64,000 nucleotides of DNA from Chthonomonas sp. UBA1950 (lineage in GTDB: Bacteria > Armatimonadota > Fimbriimonadia > Fimbriimonadales > Fimbriimonadaceae): the NCBI GenBank assembly GCA_002336105.1, contig DDEQ01000020.1, positions 37,452 through 101,451 on the forward strand, given 5' to 3'. Of the stretch, positions 36,565 through 46,600 are shown one piece after another. How positions within the stretch are numbered: the stretch's first letter is position 1; each line of letters starts with the position of its first letter. The notes under the pieces were generated by a model. The model searched no databases and was not told the DNA's origin. It was given only the letters and a program-made list of their open reading frames with translations. Position numbers and translations under genes: made by a program.

Positions 36565-37497
36565 TCAAGGACGCTTGACTGGTTTGGGGCCATCGCCATA
36601 CGGCGCGGCATCTACTAACTTTGCCGACTTGATGACCGGCGGGTGATCTGGGCGATCATCTTTTCCGACCTTCACCGCCGCGATTTTGAGGATGGTATCG
36701 GCTCCCGAGATGGTTTCACCGAATGAGGCATATTTGCCGTCGAGGCGCGCAGTTCCTTCTCGGCTGAGGCACACGAAAATTTGACATCCGTTCGTGTTTG
36801 GGTCGGTGGATCGAGCGATGGAAACGACGCCAAAGTCGTGGGGAAGTGGACTGTTCTCAAGCGGATAGGCAAATCCAGGTCCACCACTTCCGGTACCCGT
36901 CGGATCGCCACCCTGAATGACAAAGGGGTTTCCGCGCGCCAAAGCAACTACTCGGTGCCAAATCACATCGGTATAAAAGCCGCCCTTTACGAGTTGCATG
37001 ATGTTCCAAGTCGTGTTAGGCGCACAGTCTGGGCGCATCCGAAATCGGATTTTGCCGAGTGTTGTATCGAGCAAAATGTCTTGATCGACCCAAGCTCGAA
37101 TGCCCGCATAGGCTTGGTCTTCATCGGCTTCAAACTCCACCGTCTTTCCGTCTGCCGCCAGTTTGGAGATGGCCGGGTTCGTCATCGGCTGAAGCACAAG
37201 AGCCGGGCCAACCTTTTTGTTTTTTACCACCAACTGCGCGTACACGAGCTTTGGCTTTTTGGCCGTCCACAGCTCGGGGAATAGTTGCGATAAATCAACT
37301 TTGCCCGCCTTGACTGGTGCCTTCGAAACGATTTCGGCACTCACCGGCGCAAGCAAACGAATTTCCGCATCGCCACCGCCAGCTTTTACGTTCACCCAAA
37401 AGGCGCGTCCGACACCGTTATAAGGTTTTGTCGGGCTGATCTGACCATGCGATAATGTGGCAAGAACCGTAAATATGCCGATCATTGCGGGCTTCAT
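36565..37497 (-). CDS. Cyclophilin-type peptidyl-prolyl cis-trans isomerase, exported
   Basis: 310 residues from the ATG at 37497 (MKPAMIGIFTVLATLSHGQ signal peptide); a GTG further out is in frame. Residues about 150-300 form the cyclophilin domain: IRFRMRPDCAPNTTWNIMQL, FYTDVIWHRVVALARGNPFV, GGDPTGTGSGGPGFAYPLEN and IARSTDPNTNGCQIFVCLSR, then LDGKYASFGETISGADTIL. The residues that contact proline (HR, Q in CQIF) are mostly kept. The N-terminal ~145 residues are a separate unknown beta domain. Predicted folding catalyst for exported proteins. 15 bases upstream of the pafA-like gene, so the two may be cotranscribed. Confidence 0.88.
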   Translation of the reverse strand: MKPAMIGIFTVLATLSHGQISPTKPYNGVGRAFWVNVKAGGGDAEIRLLAPVSAEIVSKAPVKAGKVDLSQLFPELWTAKKPKLVYAQLVVKNKKVGPALVLQPMTNPAISKLAADGKTVEFEADEDQAYAGIRAWVDQDILLDTTLGKIRFRMRPDCAPNTTWNIMQLVKGGFYTDVIWHRVVALARGNPFVIQGGDPTGTGSGGPGFAYPLENSPLPHDFGVVSIARSTDPNTNGCQIFVCLSREGTARLDGKYASFGETISGADTILKIAAVKVGKDDRPDHPPVIKSAKLVDAAPYGDGPKPVKRP

Positions 37498-37564
37498 GTA
37501 ATGATTATGCACTTAGGAACCGCATTCGCGGTTTACTCGTCTAGAGCTTGTTAAGGACCCATTC

Positions 37565-38293
37565 ATGATTTCATTAGTTGCAGCTTCCACCCTGTTTGCC
37601 GTCACTCATTTTGAAGCACGAGAGATTCGCGGGACAGTTTCGTACCGGGAGCGGAGCGCGATGCCGATTGGGGCCGAACTTTACATTCGTTTGGATCAAT
37701 CTGGCGGCAACCGAAGAGAGATGCTGAGCGAAGTGACGATGCGAACCGGGTCTCAGCAAGTGCCGATTACCTTCAGTTTGCCGTTTCAATCGGTTGCGTT
37801 GCGTCCCAACGATAAGTACACCGTGTACAGCGAGATTCGCGTGAACGGCAGGGCGATTTACCGCACTCAGCAGTACGAACCCGTCATCTCAAACGGTCGA
37901 TATGAAGTTAATCTGAACCTGATCAGAACAGGAGCCTCTGCCTCAAGCAGCGCGTGGTCGCAGGTGACAGACCGAGATTGGGACCTTTACGAATTGAATT
38001 CCAGAATGGTCACTCTTGGTTCTCGCCCAGTGTCGATCAATTTTGGTAGTCGAACGAAAAGCTTGTCCGGCTTTACTGGGGTCAACCGGTTCAGTGGCTC
38101 CTACACACTTACGGGTGATAAGCTCAATCTCACGCCAGGCTCGAGAACGATGATGGCGGGATCTCCTGAACAAGCAAGACTAGAATACGACTTCATTGCC
38201 ATGCTCAACAAGGCGGATGGTTACAAGCTTTATGATTACGATCTGGCTCTAACGTTCGGCGATCAGACCATCGCAAAATTCAGAATGCGCTAA
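37565..38293 (+). CDS. YbaY-like plus META domain exported protein
   Basis: 242 residues with a short signal (MISLVAASTLFAV). Residues 17-115 match the YbaY/type III secretion lipoprotein domain (RGTVSYRERSAMPIGAELYI, ITFSLPFQSVALRPNDKYTV, YSEIRVNGRAIYRTQQYEPV). Residues 130-242 are a META (HslJ-like) domain (DWDLYELNSRMV, SLSGFTGVNRFSGSYTLTGD, LNLTPGSRTMMA). This two-domain order is common in bacterial outer-membrane and stress-linked proteins. Function unknown; a role in envelope stress or motility has been suggested for META proteins. The SD aaggaccc is upstream. Confidence 0.8.
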   Translation: MISLVAASTLFAVTHFEAREIRGTVSYRERSAMPIGAELYIRLDQSGGNRREMLSEVTMRTGSQQVPITFSLPFQSVALRPNDKYTVYSEIRVNGRAIYRTQQYEPVISNGRYEVNLNLIRTGASASSSAWSQVTDRDWDLYELNSRMVTLGSRPVSINFGSRTKSLSGFTGVNRFSGSYTLTGDKLNLTPGSRTMMAGSPEQARLEYDFIAMLNKADGYKLYDYDLALTFGDQTIAKFRMR

Positions 38294-38506
38294 GCATTTT
38301 TCGGGCCAAAAAGGGGCGAGAATTTCATAACTGGCCCCTCAGTGATATGAACCTGTCGAAAATGTGTCGATAGACGTAGCAGATCATCAAAAAGACTCGG
38401 TAATATCTCTGTTTGTCGCAATCCCTGCCTCGCGGTTAGGGTGAGACCGAAGTCGGGCGACGGGTCGCCCTCCCACGCTTTATAAAGAGGATTTAAAAAA
38501 CCACAA

Positions 38507-39724
38507 ATGGCACGAGCTAAATTCGAAAGAAAGAAGCCGCACGTCAACATTGGCACAATCGGCCACGTCGACCACGGCAAGACAACACTCACCGCTGCGA
38601 TCACTGGCGTTCTCGCCAAGAAGGGTCTCGCGCAACTTCGCAAGTATGATGAAATCGACTCGGCTCCTGAAGAGAAGGCCCGAGGCATAACCATCAACAT
38701 CTCGCACCAGGAATATGAGACGGAGACGCGACACTACGCACACGTTGACTGTCCTGGACACGCCGACTTCATTAAGAACATGATCACCGGCGCTGCACAG
38801 ATGGACGGCGCAATCTTGGTTGTTGCAGGTACGGACGGTCCTATGCAGCAGACACGAGAGCACATCCTTCTCGCCCGACAGGTCGGTGTTCCTTACATCG
38901 TCGTCTACATCAACAAGGTTGACCAAGTCGACGATCCAGAACTCCTCGAGCTCGTCGAGATGGAAATCCGCGAACTGCTCAGCAAGTACGGTTTCGATGG
39001 CGACAACACCCCGATCATCAAGGGTTCCGCACGAAAGGCTCTCGACCTCGTCGAGTCCGGCAGCGTGGACTTCGAGGACAAGCACGTTAAGTCAATCCTC
39101 GACCTGATGGACGCTGTTGACAGCTACATCCCAACCCCTGAGCGAGACAAGGACAAGCCGTTCTTGATGGCTGTTGAAGACGTCTTCACGATCACTGGTC
39201 GTGGAACCGTTGCCACCGGTCGTGTCGAGCGCGGTCAGCTCAAGTCGATGGAAGAAGTTGAGATCGTTGGTCTTTCCGAGGCTCCTCGAAAGACTGTCTG
39301 CACCGGTGTTGAGATGTTCCGAAAGACTCTCGACTACTGCGAAGCAGGTGACAACGTTGGTCTTCTCCTCCGAGGCGTCGATCGAACTTCGATCGAGCGC
39401 GGTCAGGTTATCGCTAAGCCAGGCTCCATCACTCCTCACCGCGAGTTCAAGGGCCAGGTTTACGTTCTCTCGAAGGAAGAGGGCGGTCGACACACCCCGT
39501 TTGTTACGGGCTACCGACCTCAGTTCTTCTTCCGAACGACAGACGTGACCGGTACTCTGAACCTCCCAGAGGGCGTTGAAATGGTTATGCCTGGTGACAA
39601 CATCACCATGACCATCGAGCTCATCGAGGGCAAGCCGGTTGCTATGGAAGTCGGTTCCAAGTTCGCTATCCGAGAGGGTGGCCGAACCGTTGGCGCAGGC
39701 ACCATCACCGAGATCATCGCCTAG
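38507..39724 (+). CDS. tuf: Elongation factor Tu
   Basis: 405 residues. It delivers aminoacyl-tRNA to the ribosome as a GTP complex. GTP-binding motifs: [17 protein letters not shown] (P-loop), [20 protein letters not shown] and [10 protein letters not shown] (NKxD). Domain II and III follow, with [13 protein letters not shown] and [20 protein letters not shown]. The start [20 protein letters not shown] is typical. It lies alone, not in a str or rpl operon, with a 210-base leader and a strong terminator. Codon use is biased to C-ending codons as for a highly expressed gene. Confidence 0.98.
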   Translation: MARAKFERKKPHVNIGTIGHVDHGKTTLTAAITGVLAKKGLAQLRKYDEIDSAPEEKARGITINISHQEYETETRHYAHVDCPGHADFIKNMITGAAQMDGAILVVAGTDGPMQQTREHILLARQVGVPYIVVYINKVDQVDDPELLELVEMEIRELLSKYGFDGDNTPIIKGSARKALDLVESGSVDFEDKHVKSILDLMDAVDSYIPTPERDKDKPFLMAVEDVFTITGRGTVATGRVERGQLKSMEEVEIVGLSEAPRKTVCTGVEMFRKTLDYCEAGDNVGLLLRGVDRTSIERGQVIAKPGSITPHREFKGQVYVLSKEEGGRHTPFVTGYRPQFFFRTTDVTGTLNLPEGVEMVMPGDNITMTIELIEGKPVAMEVGSKFAIREGGRTVGAGTITEIIA

Positions 39725-39747
39725 TTTTCAAACTAGCGAAAGATCAG

Positions 39748-39782
39748 CCGGACCAGAGAGTCATCTCTGGTCCGGTTTTTTG
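39748..39782 (+). terminator. tuf terminator
   Basis: ccggaccagaga (39748-39759) pairs with tctctggtccgg (39764-39775), followed by ttttttgtt. Confidence 0.95.
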
Positions 39783-40301
39783 TTGCATCAAGGGTTCGGT
39801 GGTTTTGATGCTGATCGTGATAGCGGTCCTGGATAGAAGTTGACGGATTTCGCTCACGCCAAAGATTCAAGGGACCCTTCAAACGGTCTTGTCTTTCCAA
39901 AAACCTGTGCCGCGCGGTAGCTCACAGGCGAAATCTGGCCCCAGAGCACTCTGTACAAATTCACCTGACTGGCTGTTTTGGGAGCACAACAGACTCAAAA
40001 GCCTATTGCGGCGAAGGGGAGAATCACTGATCTGCCCACCCACTGCGTGTGATCTGGCAACTACTCGGTATGCGCGCCGACGCATACCGAACGCATACCA
40101 CAAGCATGGCACTAGCAGGGCATACAGGTGTTTGCCGGAGGGCAAGCCGAATTGAGGTTGTGGCGACTTTGACGCAGAACAGTTAAGTTATATTCGCTAA
40201 ACTACGCCAACTATTGGGAAGTTGGGCGCGGTTATGCCAACCAAACACTGTAGCGCCTGTAGGTAGCTATCGGCCGAGTAACTGCACCCGGAAGGTGATT
40301 T
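39783..40301. other. Gene-free stretch of about 520 bases
   Basis: Two short frames overlap on opposite strands at about 39879-40155 but neither has codon bias, a start site or recognisable motif. Small repeats (cgcataccga, cgcataccac) occur near 40081-40100. It marks the left part of an accessory patch that contains the Mrr gene and a broken gene; I cannot identify what it holds. Confidence 0.5.
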
Positions 40302-41231
40302 CTATTCGCCTTCAAAGAAGTCAGAATCAATGCGTTTAACGTCGTAACGAGAAACTAGAGACACACCAAGATCATTCTCGATCATAAGGCATGCAAGTTC
40401 GTAGCCGTCGATCAACGAGACCTTTGCGCTCGATATGCTAATCGCGTAAGCTTGAGCCTCTTTCGTGAAGGTCGAAGTCGTGATGAATACACCTTTAGTT
40501 GCGGCACGGCCAGCGAGTGCCCCTACGAAAGCCTGTATTTCTTTGCGACCGACCGTTCCTTCACTCCATCGCTTCGCCTGCAGATATATGTTGTCAAGAC
40601 CAAGCTTATCTTGCTTGATGACGCCATCGACGCCGCCGTCTCCCGACTTTCCAATCGTCTTCCCAGCGTCATCATGACTGCCTCCATAGCCTAGCTTAAG
40701 CATCAGCTTAACGATTAGTTGTTCGAAGAATACAGGTGGCATTGCCTTGATACGGTCAAGCAGTTCGTCGGCTAGTTTCGCGTTTATCTCACGGTGAGCA
40801 ATTTCGATTGTTTCTTCCGGCGGGGATTCATGAATTCCTGATAGTGTCGTCGGAGGAGTCGAAAAGTTTGTTGTCCTAGTGGTTCGAGTACGGTTCTGAA
40901 AATCAACGAACTCGGGAAATACCAAGAGGTCACTTGGCGTGATCACCTTTGGGGCCGTTGAGAGATACTCCTTACCCTTAGCGGAGATTTGATAAGAGCC
41001 TCTCTGCGGTCGATCTAGGAGCTTTGCCTGAGACAAGTATGTGATTGCCCAAAGAGTCCGGTCGGCAACCCTAGTTCGATTGCCACTAGGTAGAAGTTCT
41101 TCACGGTCAGCGTCCGAGAGCTTCATGTGATCTGCGATGATATCGAAAAGTCCAGAGCCTTTGGCAACATTGCCGTCGCTAAGCACTTCAAGCAATGGAC
41201 GAAAAAACTTATAAAACTCCGGGACCGCCAC
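40302..41231 (-). CDS. mrr: Mrr-type restriction endonuclease
   Basis: 309 residues from GTG at 41231. The N-terminal Mrr_N winged helix is residues 1-90 (FYKFFRPLLEVLSDGNVAKG, TLWAITYLSQAKLLDRPQRG). The C-terminal PD-(D/E)XK nuclease domain is about 165-300: MPPVFFEQLIVKLMLKLGYG, then GKSGDGGVDGVIKQDKLGLD and IYLQAKRWSEG, giving the D and QxK catalytic residues, then EIQAFVGALAGRAATKGVFI. Mrr cleaves methylated DNA (type IV). No partner methylase is present. It forms an accessory unit with the broken gene at 41377-41979, between tuf and nrdJ. Confidence 0.92.
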   Translation of the reverse strand: MAVPEFYKFFRPLLEVLSDGNVAKGSGLFDIIADHMKLSDADREELLPSGNRTRVADRTLWAITYLSQAKLLDRPQRGSYQISAKGKEYLSTAPKVITPSDLLVFPEFVDFQNRTRTTRTTNFSTPPTTLSGIHESPPEETIEIAHREINAKLADELLDRIKAMPPVFFEQLIVKLMLKLGYGGSHDDAGKTIGKSGDGGVDGVIKQDKLGLDNIYLQAKRWSEGTVGRKEIQAFVGALAGRAATKGVFITTSTFTKEAQAYAISISSAKVSLIDGYELACLMIENDLGVSLVSRYDVKRIDSDFFEGE

Positions 41232-41864
41232 ATTTTGGATATTACTCGTAATAGATCTGATGTGGCCCGTCTTCGGCTACCCAATTTCCATTTCAGTATC
41301 CGACCAGTGTTTCTTTGTACACATTCTTTACTCGCTAACGCTAGTTCGATGAGTAGGTTGCCTTGCGACTTCGGTCTCAGTGGATCAACCGCTTGCCGAT
41401 AATCTCAATGACGGATGGATTCAAAAGCTCTGCCAATTTTACAAATGTGGCTATAAGTGGAGGTCCACCTTTGATGACAGGAGTATTGCCAGGTGCTTGC
41501 TTTAGTGGTACAGGAAATCTTCCATTCTTAATTTGAGCTTCTAAGTAAACAATATTTAGGTATTCATCTTCTGTTAGGGAGGATATGTCTATTCCGATTT
41601 CACTGAAGCCATCAATGATTCGATGGCGCACCTACCAATTTGGCATGGGTTCTGGGAATTTTTGGCTTTGGAAGATGTAAATGCCTTTCACGACAGCTTC
41701 TATCCCCATTCCGAATAACATAGCCGCTGGGCCTAACACAATCGAGAGGTTCCAGTCAGCAACTATTTGGCTCGGTTCACGATCTTCTAGTGCGATGAGC
41801 CGTTCGTGAGCAGGCTCTGCTATGTCAAACAGCTGGTCTGCGGCTGTTTGCAGGAAACCACCGT

Positions 41865-41890
41865 GCATGATCCAGGATCCTGGATCATGC
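41865..41890. repeat. Perfect 26-bp palindrome with three GATC sites
   Basis: The stretch from 41865 to 41890 equals its own reverse complement over all 26 bases; its halves are gcatgatccagga and tcctggatcatgc. GATC occurs three times at seven-base spacing. It falls inside the broken gene's N-terminal part, just after nrdJ. Confidence 0.9.
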
Positions 41891-41898
41891 TTTAACTG

Positions 41899-41922
41899 GT
41901 TATGCCCGTCTTCAGGCATAAC
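41899..41922. repeat. Second inverted repeat next to the 26-bp palindrome
   Basis: gttatgcc (41899-41906) is repeated inverted as ggcataac (41915-41922) around an 8-base loop. With the palindrome 9 bases away, it forms a two-hairpin block just downstream of the nrdJ stop codon. It may act as a transcription end or be a small mobile repeat. Confidence 0.75.
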
Positions 41923-41982
41923 GCTGCCCAGGTAGATATCACGACGATTGCTAATCCTCTTATCCACTGTGCTTCTCAAAAC

Positions 41983-44900
41983 CTAACTACACCCGCTGGT
42001 CTCTCCGCAGGTATCACACTTCAAGCACACGCCGTTTCTCACCATTGTGAAAGCGCCGCAGTTAGTGCAGGGGTCGCCTTCGTACCCTTTTAGCCTGGCC
42101 TGTCTGATCTGCTCGCTGACCTTCGATACTTTTGAAGCTACCGGGGCAGGGGCCGGAGGTGTGGCTGGCTTCGTGGGTTCGACGAGGTGCAGAGCGCTTT
42201 GGCCTGACTGTGCCGCGTTTCGAACGAGGACTGAAGCGGACGGCACGAGTTCGACTGGGTTTGCCTGAGCATGGGCGCGCTGCTCTTGTTCGAGGTTCCA
42301 CGTTGGGCTACCGACGTTCTGCGCGCCTCCGTCAAAAGGGAGAGAATCTTGCCCCTTGGTGAAGCCGGTGCTGTTATGGTCTTCCCATGCGCGGCCCGGA
42401 ACGACTTTAGCATCGAAGTTGTCATCCTCGATCTCTTCTTCATCGTAGGCCGGGGACTGCGACGGGCTGCCTACCGTATCGTTGCGAAGGTCTTCGGGCT
42501 TCACCTGAACGAGGTCGGCGCGGCCAAGGTACGACAGAGCCAACTCGCGGAAAACATAGTCGATGACCGACGTGGACATCTTGATGTTTTCGTGACCCAT
42601 GACCGATCCATTGGGCTCGAATCGGGTGAAAACGAACGCTTCGACGAACTCTTCGAGCGGCACACCGTATTGCAGACCGAGCGAAATCGCGATGGCAAAG
42701 CAGTTCATCAACGACCGGAATGCGGCCCCCTCGCGGTGCATGTCGATAAAGATCTCGCCGAGTGCGCCATCTTCGAACTCACCGGTTCGCAGGTAGACCT
42801 TGTGACCGCCAACGCGGGCTTTTTGGGTGTAGCCTCGGCGTCGGTTTGGCAACGGACGGCGCTTCGAAATGTAGCGATAGATGAGCTTGGTTGCAGCTTC
42901 CATTTGCGGGCTCATTTGCTCGGCGGTAGAAGCGACTGCAACGTGTTCGACCGGTGCGACGGACTGCGCGGCTACGACAGGAGTTGGCTCTTCGAGCGCT
43001 GCTTCCAGAATTGCGGCGGCGGCATCGCTACTGCTAGAGTTGAGCGGCTGAGACAGCTTGGAGCCATCTCGGTAGAGCGCATTCGCCTTGAGGCCGAGTT
43101 GCCAAGAGAGCCAATAAGCGTTGCCAACATCCTCAATCGTGGCTTCGGCAGGGAGGTTGATCGTCTTGCTGATGGCTCCGCTCAGGAAGGGCTGAGCCGC
43201 CGCCATTTGCTTGATGTGACCGCTTGCGCTGATGAACCGGGTCCCCTTTGCGCCGCACTTGTTGGCGGTATCGAACACGGCAAGGTGCTCTTCGCGAAGG
43301 TGTGGCGCGCCTTCGACCGTCATGGTGCCGCAGACATACTCGTTTGCCGCGTCGATATCTGCCTTTGAGAAGCCGAGAGCGGTGAGCATGTTGAACGACC
43401 AGTCGTTCAGTTGCTCATCGGTGAAGCCCAGCTTCGACTTGCAGAACTCTTCGCCAAACGTGAATTTGTTGAACGCAAACCCGATTTCGAACGCATTTTG
43501 AACGGCTTCTTCCAGCTTTTCGAGTTCGGATGGTCCGAATCCCTTTGCCGCCAAAGTTTGATGATTGATGGCGGGAGCGCCCTTGAGCGACTTGTGTCCG
43601 GTGGCGTAGGCGATGATGTCTTCGATCTGCTCTTGGCTGTATCCAAGCTTTTTGAGCGCCGAAGGAACCGACTGGTTGATGATTTTGAAGTAACCGCCGC
43701 CAGCGAGCTTCTTGAACTTCACGAGGGCGAAGTCGGGCTCGATACCGGTGGTGTCGCAATCCATGATGAGGCCAATCGTGCCGGTGGGGGCGAGAACAGT
43801 GACCTGCGCGTTTCGGAATCCGTTCTTTTCGCCGAGGGCGAGTGCCTTATCCCACGCTTCATGCGAAGCCTTGAGAAGATCTTTTGGACATACCTTTTGG
43901 TCGATGCCAACCGGCTTTACGGTCAGTCCTTCGTAGTCACTCTTGTTATAAGCAGCGCGTCGGTGGTTGCGAATGACGCGGAGCATGTTCTCTTTGTTGC
44001 CCTCATACTTCTTGAATGTGCCGAGTTCGCCAGCGATTTCTGCGCTCGTGGCGTAGCTTTCGCCGCCGAGAATGGCAGTGAGCGCACCGGTATAAGCAAA
44101 TCCTTCTGGGCTGTCGTACGGAATTCCGAGCTGCATGAGCAGTGCGCCAAGGTTCGCATAACCCAATCCCAATGTGCGGAAATCATAGCTAAGCTGTGCA
44201 ATGCTGGTGCTGGGGAACTGCGCCATGAGAACGCTAATCTCAAGCACGATGGTCCAAAGTCGAATCGCGTGTTTGTACCCTTCGATGTCGAACTTGCCTG
44301 TCTTCTGATCGAAAAACTTCGCCAAGTTGATGCTGGCCAGGTTGCAAGCGGTGTCATCGAGGAACATGTACTCGCTGCATGGGTTGCTTGCGTTGATGCG
44401 ACCATCGGCGGGGCAGGTGTGCCACTCGTTGATGGTGGTGTCGTATTGCAGACCGGGGTCGGCGCTGTTCCAAGCGGCTTCACAAATTTGATCCCACAGA
44501 TCCTTTGCACGGGTTGTTTTGAGGACTTTGCCAGTGGTTCGGGCGGTCATTTCCCACTCAAGGTCTTTCTCGACGGCGTTAAAGAAGCTATTGGGGACGC
44601 GAACGGAGTTGTTGCTGTTTTGCCCGGAAACGGTCAGGTAAGCCTCGCTCTCATAACCAGTGTCATAGGTTTCGAACTCAAGCTGTGTGAAGCCCTGCTG
44701 AGCGAACTGAATGACTCGCTGGATGTAGTTGAGCGGGACATCGGCTGCCTTTGCAGCGGCGATGGCTCGGCGCGTGACAGGGCCAAACTTGGCTGAATTG
44801 AGGTCTGGCGTCTCTTCGACGAAAGCGCGCATGACCGCATTGAGGTGTGTCTCGCAGGTCTTGGAGCCGGTGACGAGGGCCGCAACCTTCTGCTCTTCCT

Positions 44901-45711
44901 TCACCTTCCAGTTGATGAATTCCTCGATGTCAGGATGATCCATGTCAAGGCAGACCATCTTTGCCGCGCGTCGCGTGGTACCGCCAGACTTGATGGCACC
45001 CGCGCTTCGATCACCAACGCGCAGGAAGCTCATCAGACCCGAGGAGCGACCGCCGCCAGATAGTTTTTCGCTTTCGCCGCGAATCTTGCTGAAGTTCGTT
45101 CCGACGCCGGAGCCGTACTTGAAGATGCGAGCTTCGCGGGTCCAGAGGTCCATGATGCCACCCTCGTTGACCAGATCATCTTTGACGCTGAGGATGAAGC
45201 AGGCGTGTGGCTGAGGCCGCTCGTAGGCATTGGTGCTTCGGGTGAGTTCGCCTGACTTGGGATCGACGTAGTAGTGCCCTTGCGCCGAGCCGGTGATGCC
45301 GTATGCGTAATGCAAACCGGTGTTGAACCACTGAGGGCTGTTGGGAGCTGCCATTTGCTGAGCAAGCATGTAGCACAGCTCGTCGTAGAACGCCTGAGCA
45401 TCTTCCGTGGTTTCGAAGTAGCCGTGGCTTTCTCCCCAATGTCGCCAACAACCTGCGAGGCGATTGAAAACTTGTCGGCTGTCAGTTTCGCTGCCTTGAG
45501 TGCCATCTGGATTTGTGACGCCAGCCTTTCGGAAATACTTCTGAGCAAGAATGTCGGTGGCGACCTGGCTCCAGGTTTCAGGCACCATCACGTTCTCCAT
45601 ATTGAAAACGGTTGAGCCGTCGGGATTGCGGATCGTGCTGGTGCGCGGCACGAAGTTGATTGCATTGTAAGCGTCGAAGCCAGATTTTGTGAAATAACGA
45701 GAAATTTTCAT
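41983..45711 (-). CDS. nrdJ: Adenosylcobalamin-dependent ribonucleoside-diphosphate reductase (class II)
   Basis: 1242 residues. It reduces ribonucleotides to deoxyribonucleotides in the cytoplasm, using adenosylcobalamin to make a cysteinyl radical, so it works with or without oxygen. [20 protein letters not shown] and [20 protein letters not shown] are class II starts; [52 protein letters not shown] and [20 protein letters not shown] are catalytic-barrel blocks. The C-terminus has a serine/proline-rich stretch and ends in a cysteine-rich tail ([20 protein letters not shown], then [10 protein letters not shown]), a zinc-ribbon or redox tail as in many long NrdJ proteins. nrdR lies 199 bases upstream on the same strand, probably one operon. 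Confidence 0.97.
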   Translation of the reverse strand: MKISRYFTKSGFDAYNAINFVPRTSTIRNPDGSTVFNMENVMVPETWSQVATDILAQKYFRKAGVTNPDGTQGSETDSRQVFNRLAGCWRHWGESHGYFETTEDAQAFYDELCYMLAQQMAAPNSPQWFNTGLHYAYGITGSAQGHYYVDPKSGELTRSTNAYERPQPHACFILSVKDDLVNEGGIMDLWTREARIFKYGSGVGTNFSKIRGESEKLSGGGRSSGLMSFLRVGDRSAGAIKSGGTTRRAAKMVCLDMDHPDIEEFINWKVKEEQKVAALVTGSKTCETHLNAVMRAFVEETPDLNSAKFGPVTRRAIAAAKAADVPLNYIQRVIQFAQQGFTQLEFETYDTGYESEAYLTVSGQNSNNSVRVPNSFFNAVEKDLEWEMTARTTGKVLKTTRAKDLWDQICEAAWNSADPGLQYDTTINEWHTCPADGRINASNPCSEYMFLDDTACNLASINLAKFFDQKTGKFDIEGYKHAIRLWTIVLEISVLMAQFPSTSIAQLSYDFRTLGLGYANLGALLMQLGIPYDSPEGFAYTGALTAILGGESYATSAEIAGELGTFKKYEGNKENMLRVIRNHRRAAYNKSDYEGLTVKPVGIDQKVCPKDLLKASHEAWDKALALGEKNGFRNAQVTVLAPTGTIGLIMDCDTTGIEPDFALVKFKKLAGGGYFKIINQSVPSALKKLGYSQEQIEDIIAYATGHKSLKGAPAINHQTLAAKGFGPSELEKLEEAVQNAFEIGFAFNKFTFGEEFCKSKLGFTDEQLNDWSFNMLTALGFSKADIDAANEYVCGTMTVEGAPHLREEHLAVFDTANKCGAKGTRFISASGHIKQMAAAQPFLSGAISKTINLPAEATIEDVGNAYWLSWQLGLKANALYRDGSKLSQPLNSSSSDAAAAILEAALEEPTPVVAAQSVAPVEHVAVASTAEQMSPQMEAATKLIYRYISKRRPLPNRRRGYTQKARVGGHKVYLRTGEFEDGALGEIFIDMHREGAAFRSLMNCFAIAISLGLQYGVPLEEFVEAFVFTRFEPNGSVMGHENIKMSTSVIDYVFRELALSYLGRADLVQVKPEDLRNDTVGSPSQSPAYDEEEIEDDNFDAKVVPGRAWEDHNSTGFTKGQDSLPFDGGAQNVGSPTWNLEQEQRAHAQANPVELVPSASVLVRNAAQSGQSALHLVEPTKPATPPAPAPVASKVSKVSEQIRQARLKGYEGDPCTNCGAFTMVRNGVCLKCDTCGETSGCS

Positions 45712-45910
45712 GAATGCTCAGAAGCGGATTTGGTTGTCGTGGTGCGAGAGAGTGAGAACGAGTTGGGCTAGTCGTCGGGTGGGCCGAGGGGGTTGTCTTC
45801 GGCTCGTTGCTTGCGAACTCGTTTCGTCGCGGTCTCTCGGTAGAGTGGTGAAATGAAATTGGTAACTAGTTGATTTGCTAGTATCGAAGGCGTGAAAAGG
45901 AGGGAGGAAA

Positions 45911-46405
45911 TCATAGGAGAGCCTCCTGAAGAGCCTTAAACGGAGCCTCGGCTTCATCCTTTTGAACGCGACTAACAACTTCGGCAAAGTCTTCGACCGA
46001 TTCGAATTCTTGGTACACGCTGGCAAATCGTACGTAGGCGACGGTATCTACGCCTTTAAGTTCGCGCATGACCAAGTTGCCGATTTCTCGGGTTGGGACT
46101 TCGTCTTCGAATTCTTGAAATAGATCGCGCTCGATGAGGTCAACCGACTGTCGAATGGTGTCTACTGAGACTGGTCGCTTGCGGCACGCAACACGCATGC
46201 TTTCGAACACTTTTTCTCGGTTGAACTCTTCTCGACCGCCGTCGCGTTTTACGACGAAAAGTCGCGGCCTTTCGAACCGTTCAAACGTCGTAAATCTTCG
46301 GTTGCAGCACGTGCATTCGCGTCTTCTGCGAATCGACTCTCCGTCTGGTGAAGGACGAGAATCGAGCACTTTCTGGTCTTGATTTCCGCAGAAGGGACAC
46401 AACAT
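45911..46405 (-). CDS. nrdR: Transcriptional repressor NrdR
   Basis: 164 residues. NrdR binds ATP or dATP through an ATP-cone and represses ribonucleotide reductase genes when dATP is high. The N-terminal zinc ribbon is MLCPFCGNQDQKVLDSRPSP with CTCCNRRFTTFERFE (four cysteines). The ATP-cone covers about residues 49-140 (VKRDGGREEFNREKVFESMR, VACRKRPVSVDTIRQSVDLI, VAYVRFASVYQEFESVEDFA). It precedes nrdJ, as in many genomes, and two NrdR-box-like sites lie in its own promoter region. Confidence 0.97.
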   Translation of the reverse strand: MLCPFCGNQDQKVLDSRPSPDGESIRRRRECTCCNRRFTTFERFERPRLFVVKRDGGREEFNREKVFESMRVACRKRPVSVDTIRQSVDLIERDLFQEFEDEVPTREIGNLVMRELKGVDTVAYVRFASVYQEFESVEDFAEVVSRVQKDEAEAPFKALQEALL

Positions 46406-46419
46406 TGCTGATCACGTAA

Positions 46420-46435
46420 CCCCAAGATGTTGGGG
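46420..46435. promoter_or_regulatory. Putative NrdR box 1
   Basis: ccccaagatgttgggg, a 16-bp near-palindrome centred at 46427.5 in the promoter region of nrdR, only 15 bases upstream of its start. It resembles the CAA-AT-TTG core of NrdR boxes. Confidence 0.65.
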
Positions 46436-46451
46436 TATTCACTATACATTG

Positions 46452-46467
46452 CCACAACCTGTTGTAG
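46452..46467. promoter_or_regulatory. Putative NrdR box 2
   Basis: ccacaacctgttgtag, centred at 46459.5, which is 32 bases from box 1 or about three DNA turns, the spacing typical of paired NrdR boxes. Confidence 0.65.
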
Positions 46468-46545
46468 CAAGTCCTTTTGTGATCCCCACATTGAGTGCAC
46501 AGGTTGTTCACAGCTTATCTACATGGAAATTGCGAATATTGCAAC

Positions 46546-46586
46546 AAAATGGCCGTCTTCTTTTAAGTGAGAATACGGCCAAAAAG
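46546..46586 (-). terminator. Probable terminator of the 46601-47668 gene
   Basis: On the minus strand TGGCCGT (46581-46575) pairs with ACGGCCA (46556-46550), followed by TTTTG. The stem is short and the loop long (18), so it is moderately supported. Confidence 0.5.
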
Positions 46587-46600
46587 GGAGATGACTGAAG

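Larger units (their letters stand above)
41377..41979 (-). pseudogene. Broken gene of a HEPN-like small protein, interrupted by an in-frame TAG
   Basis: Two frames, 41979-41632 (115 codons) and 41631-41377 (84 codons), lie in the same reading frame, separated by a single TAG (41634-41632) followed at once by GTG. Read through, they form one 200-residue protein. Its first part has LQTAADQLFDIAEPAHERL and SIVLGPAAMLFGMGIEAVVK, then GIYIFQSQKFPEPMPNW. The second has DISSLTEDEYLNIVYLEAQI and KNGRFPVPLKQA, a helix order like HEPN-type proteins that act in defence or as toxin ends (weak resemblance). A start as late as 41868 is possible. The TAG could be a recent nonsense mutation, a sequencing error, or read through. 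Confidence 0.55.

Noticed and set aside
39879..40155. Two overlapping frames that might be an integrase remnant
   Set aside because: The plus-strand residues ACDLATTRYARRRIPNAYHK recall integrase C-termini only loosely. There is no catalytic Arg-His-Arg-Tyr set, and the frames overlap on opposite strands.
42271..44796. Large plus-strand frames opposite nrdJ
   Set aside because: They are antisense shadows of the reductase gene, whose G/C-rich third positions keep the opposite frame open.
45712..45910. Cobalamin riboswitch before nrdJ
   Set aside because: The leader lacks the conserved B12-box GCCACTG and the expected stems.
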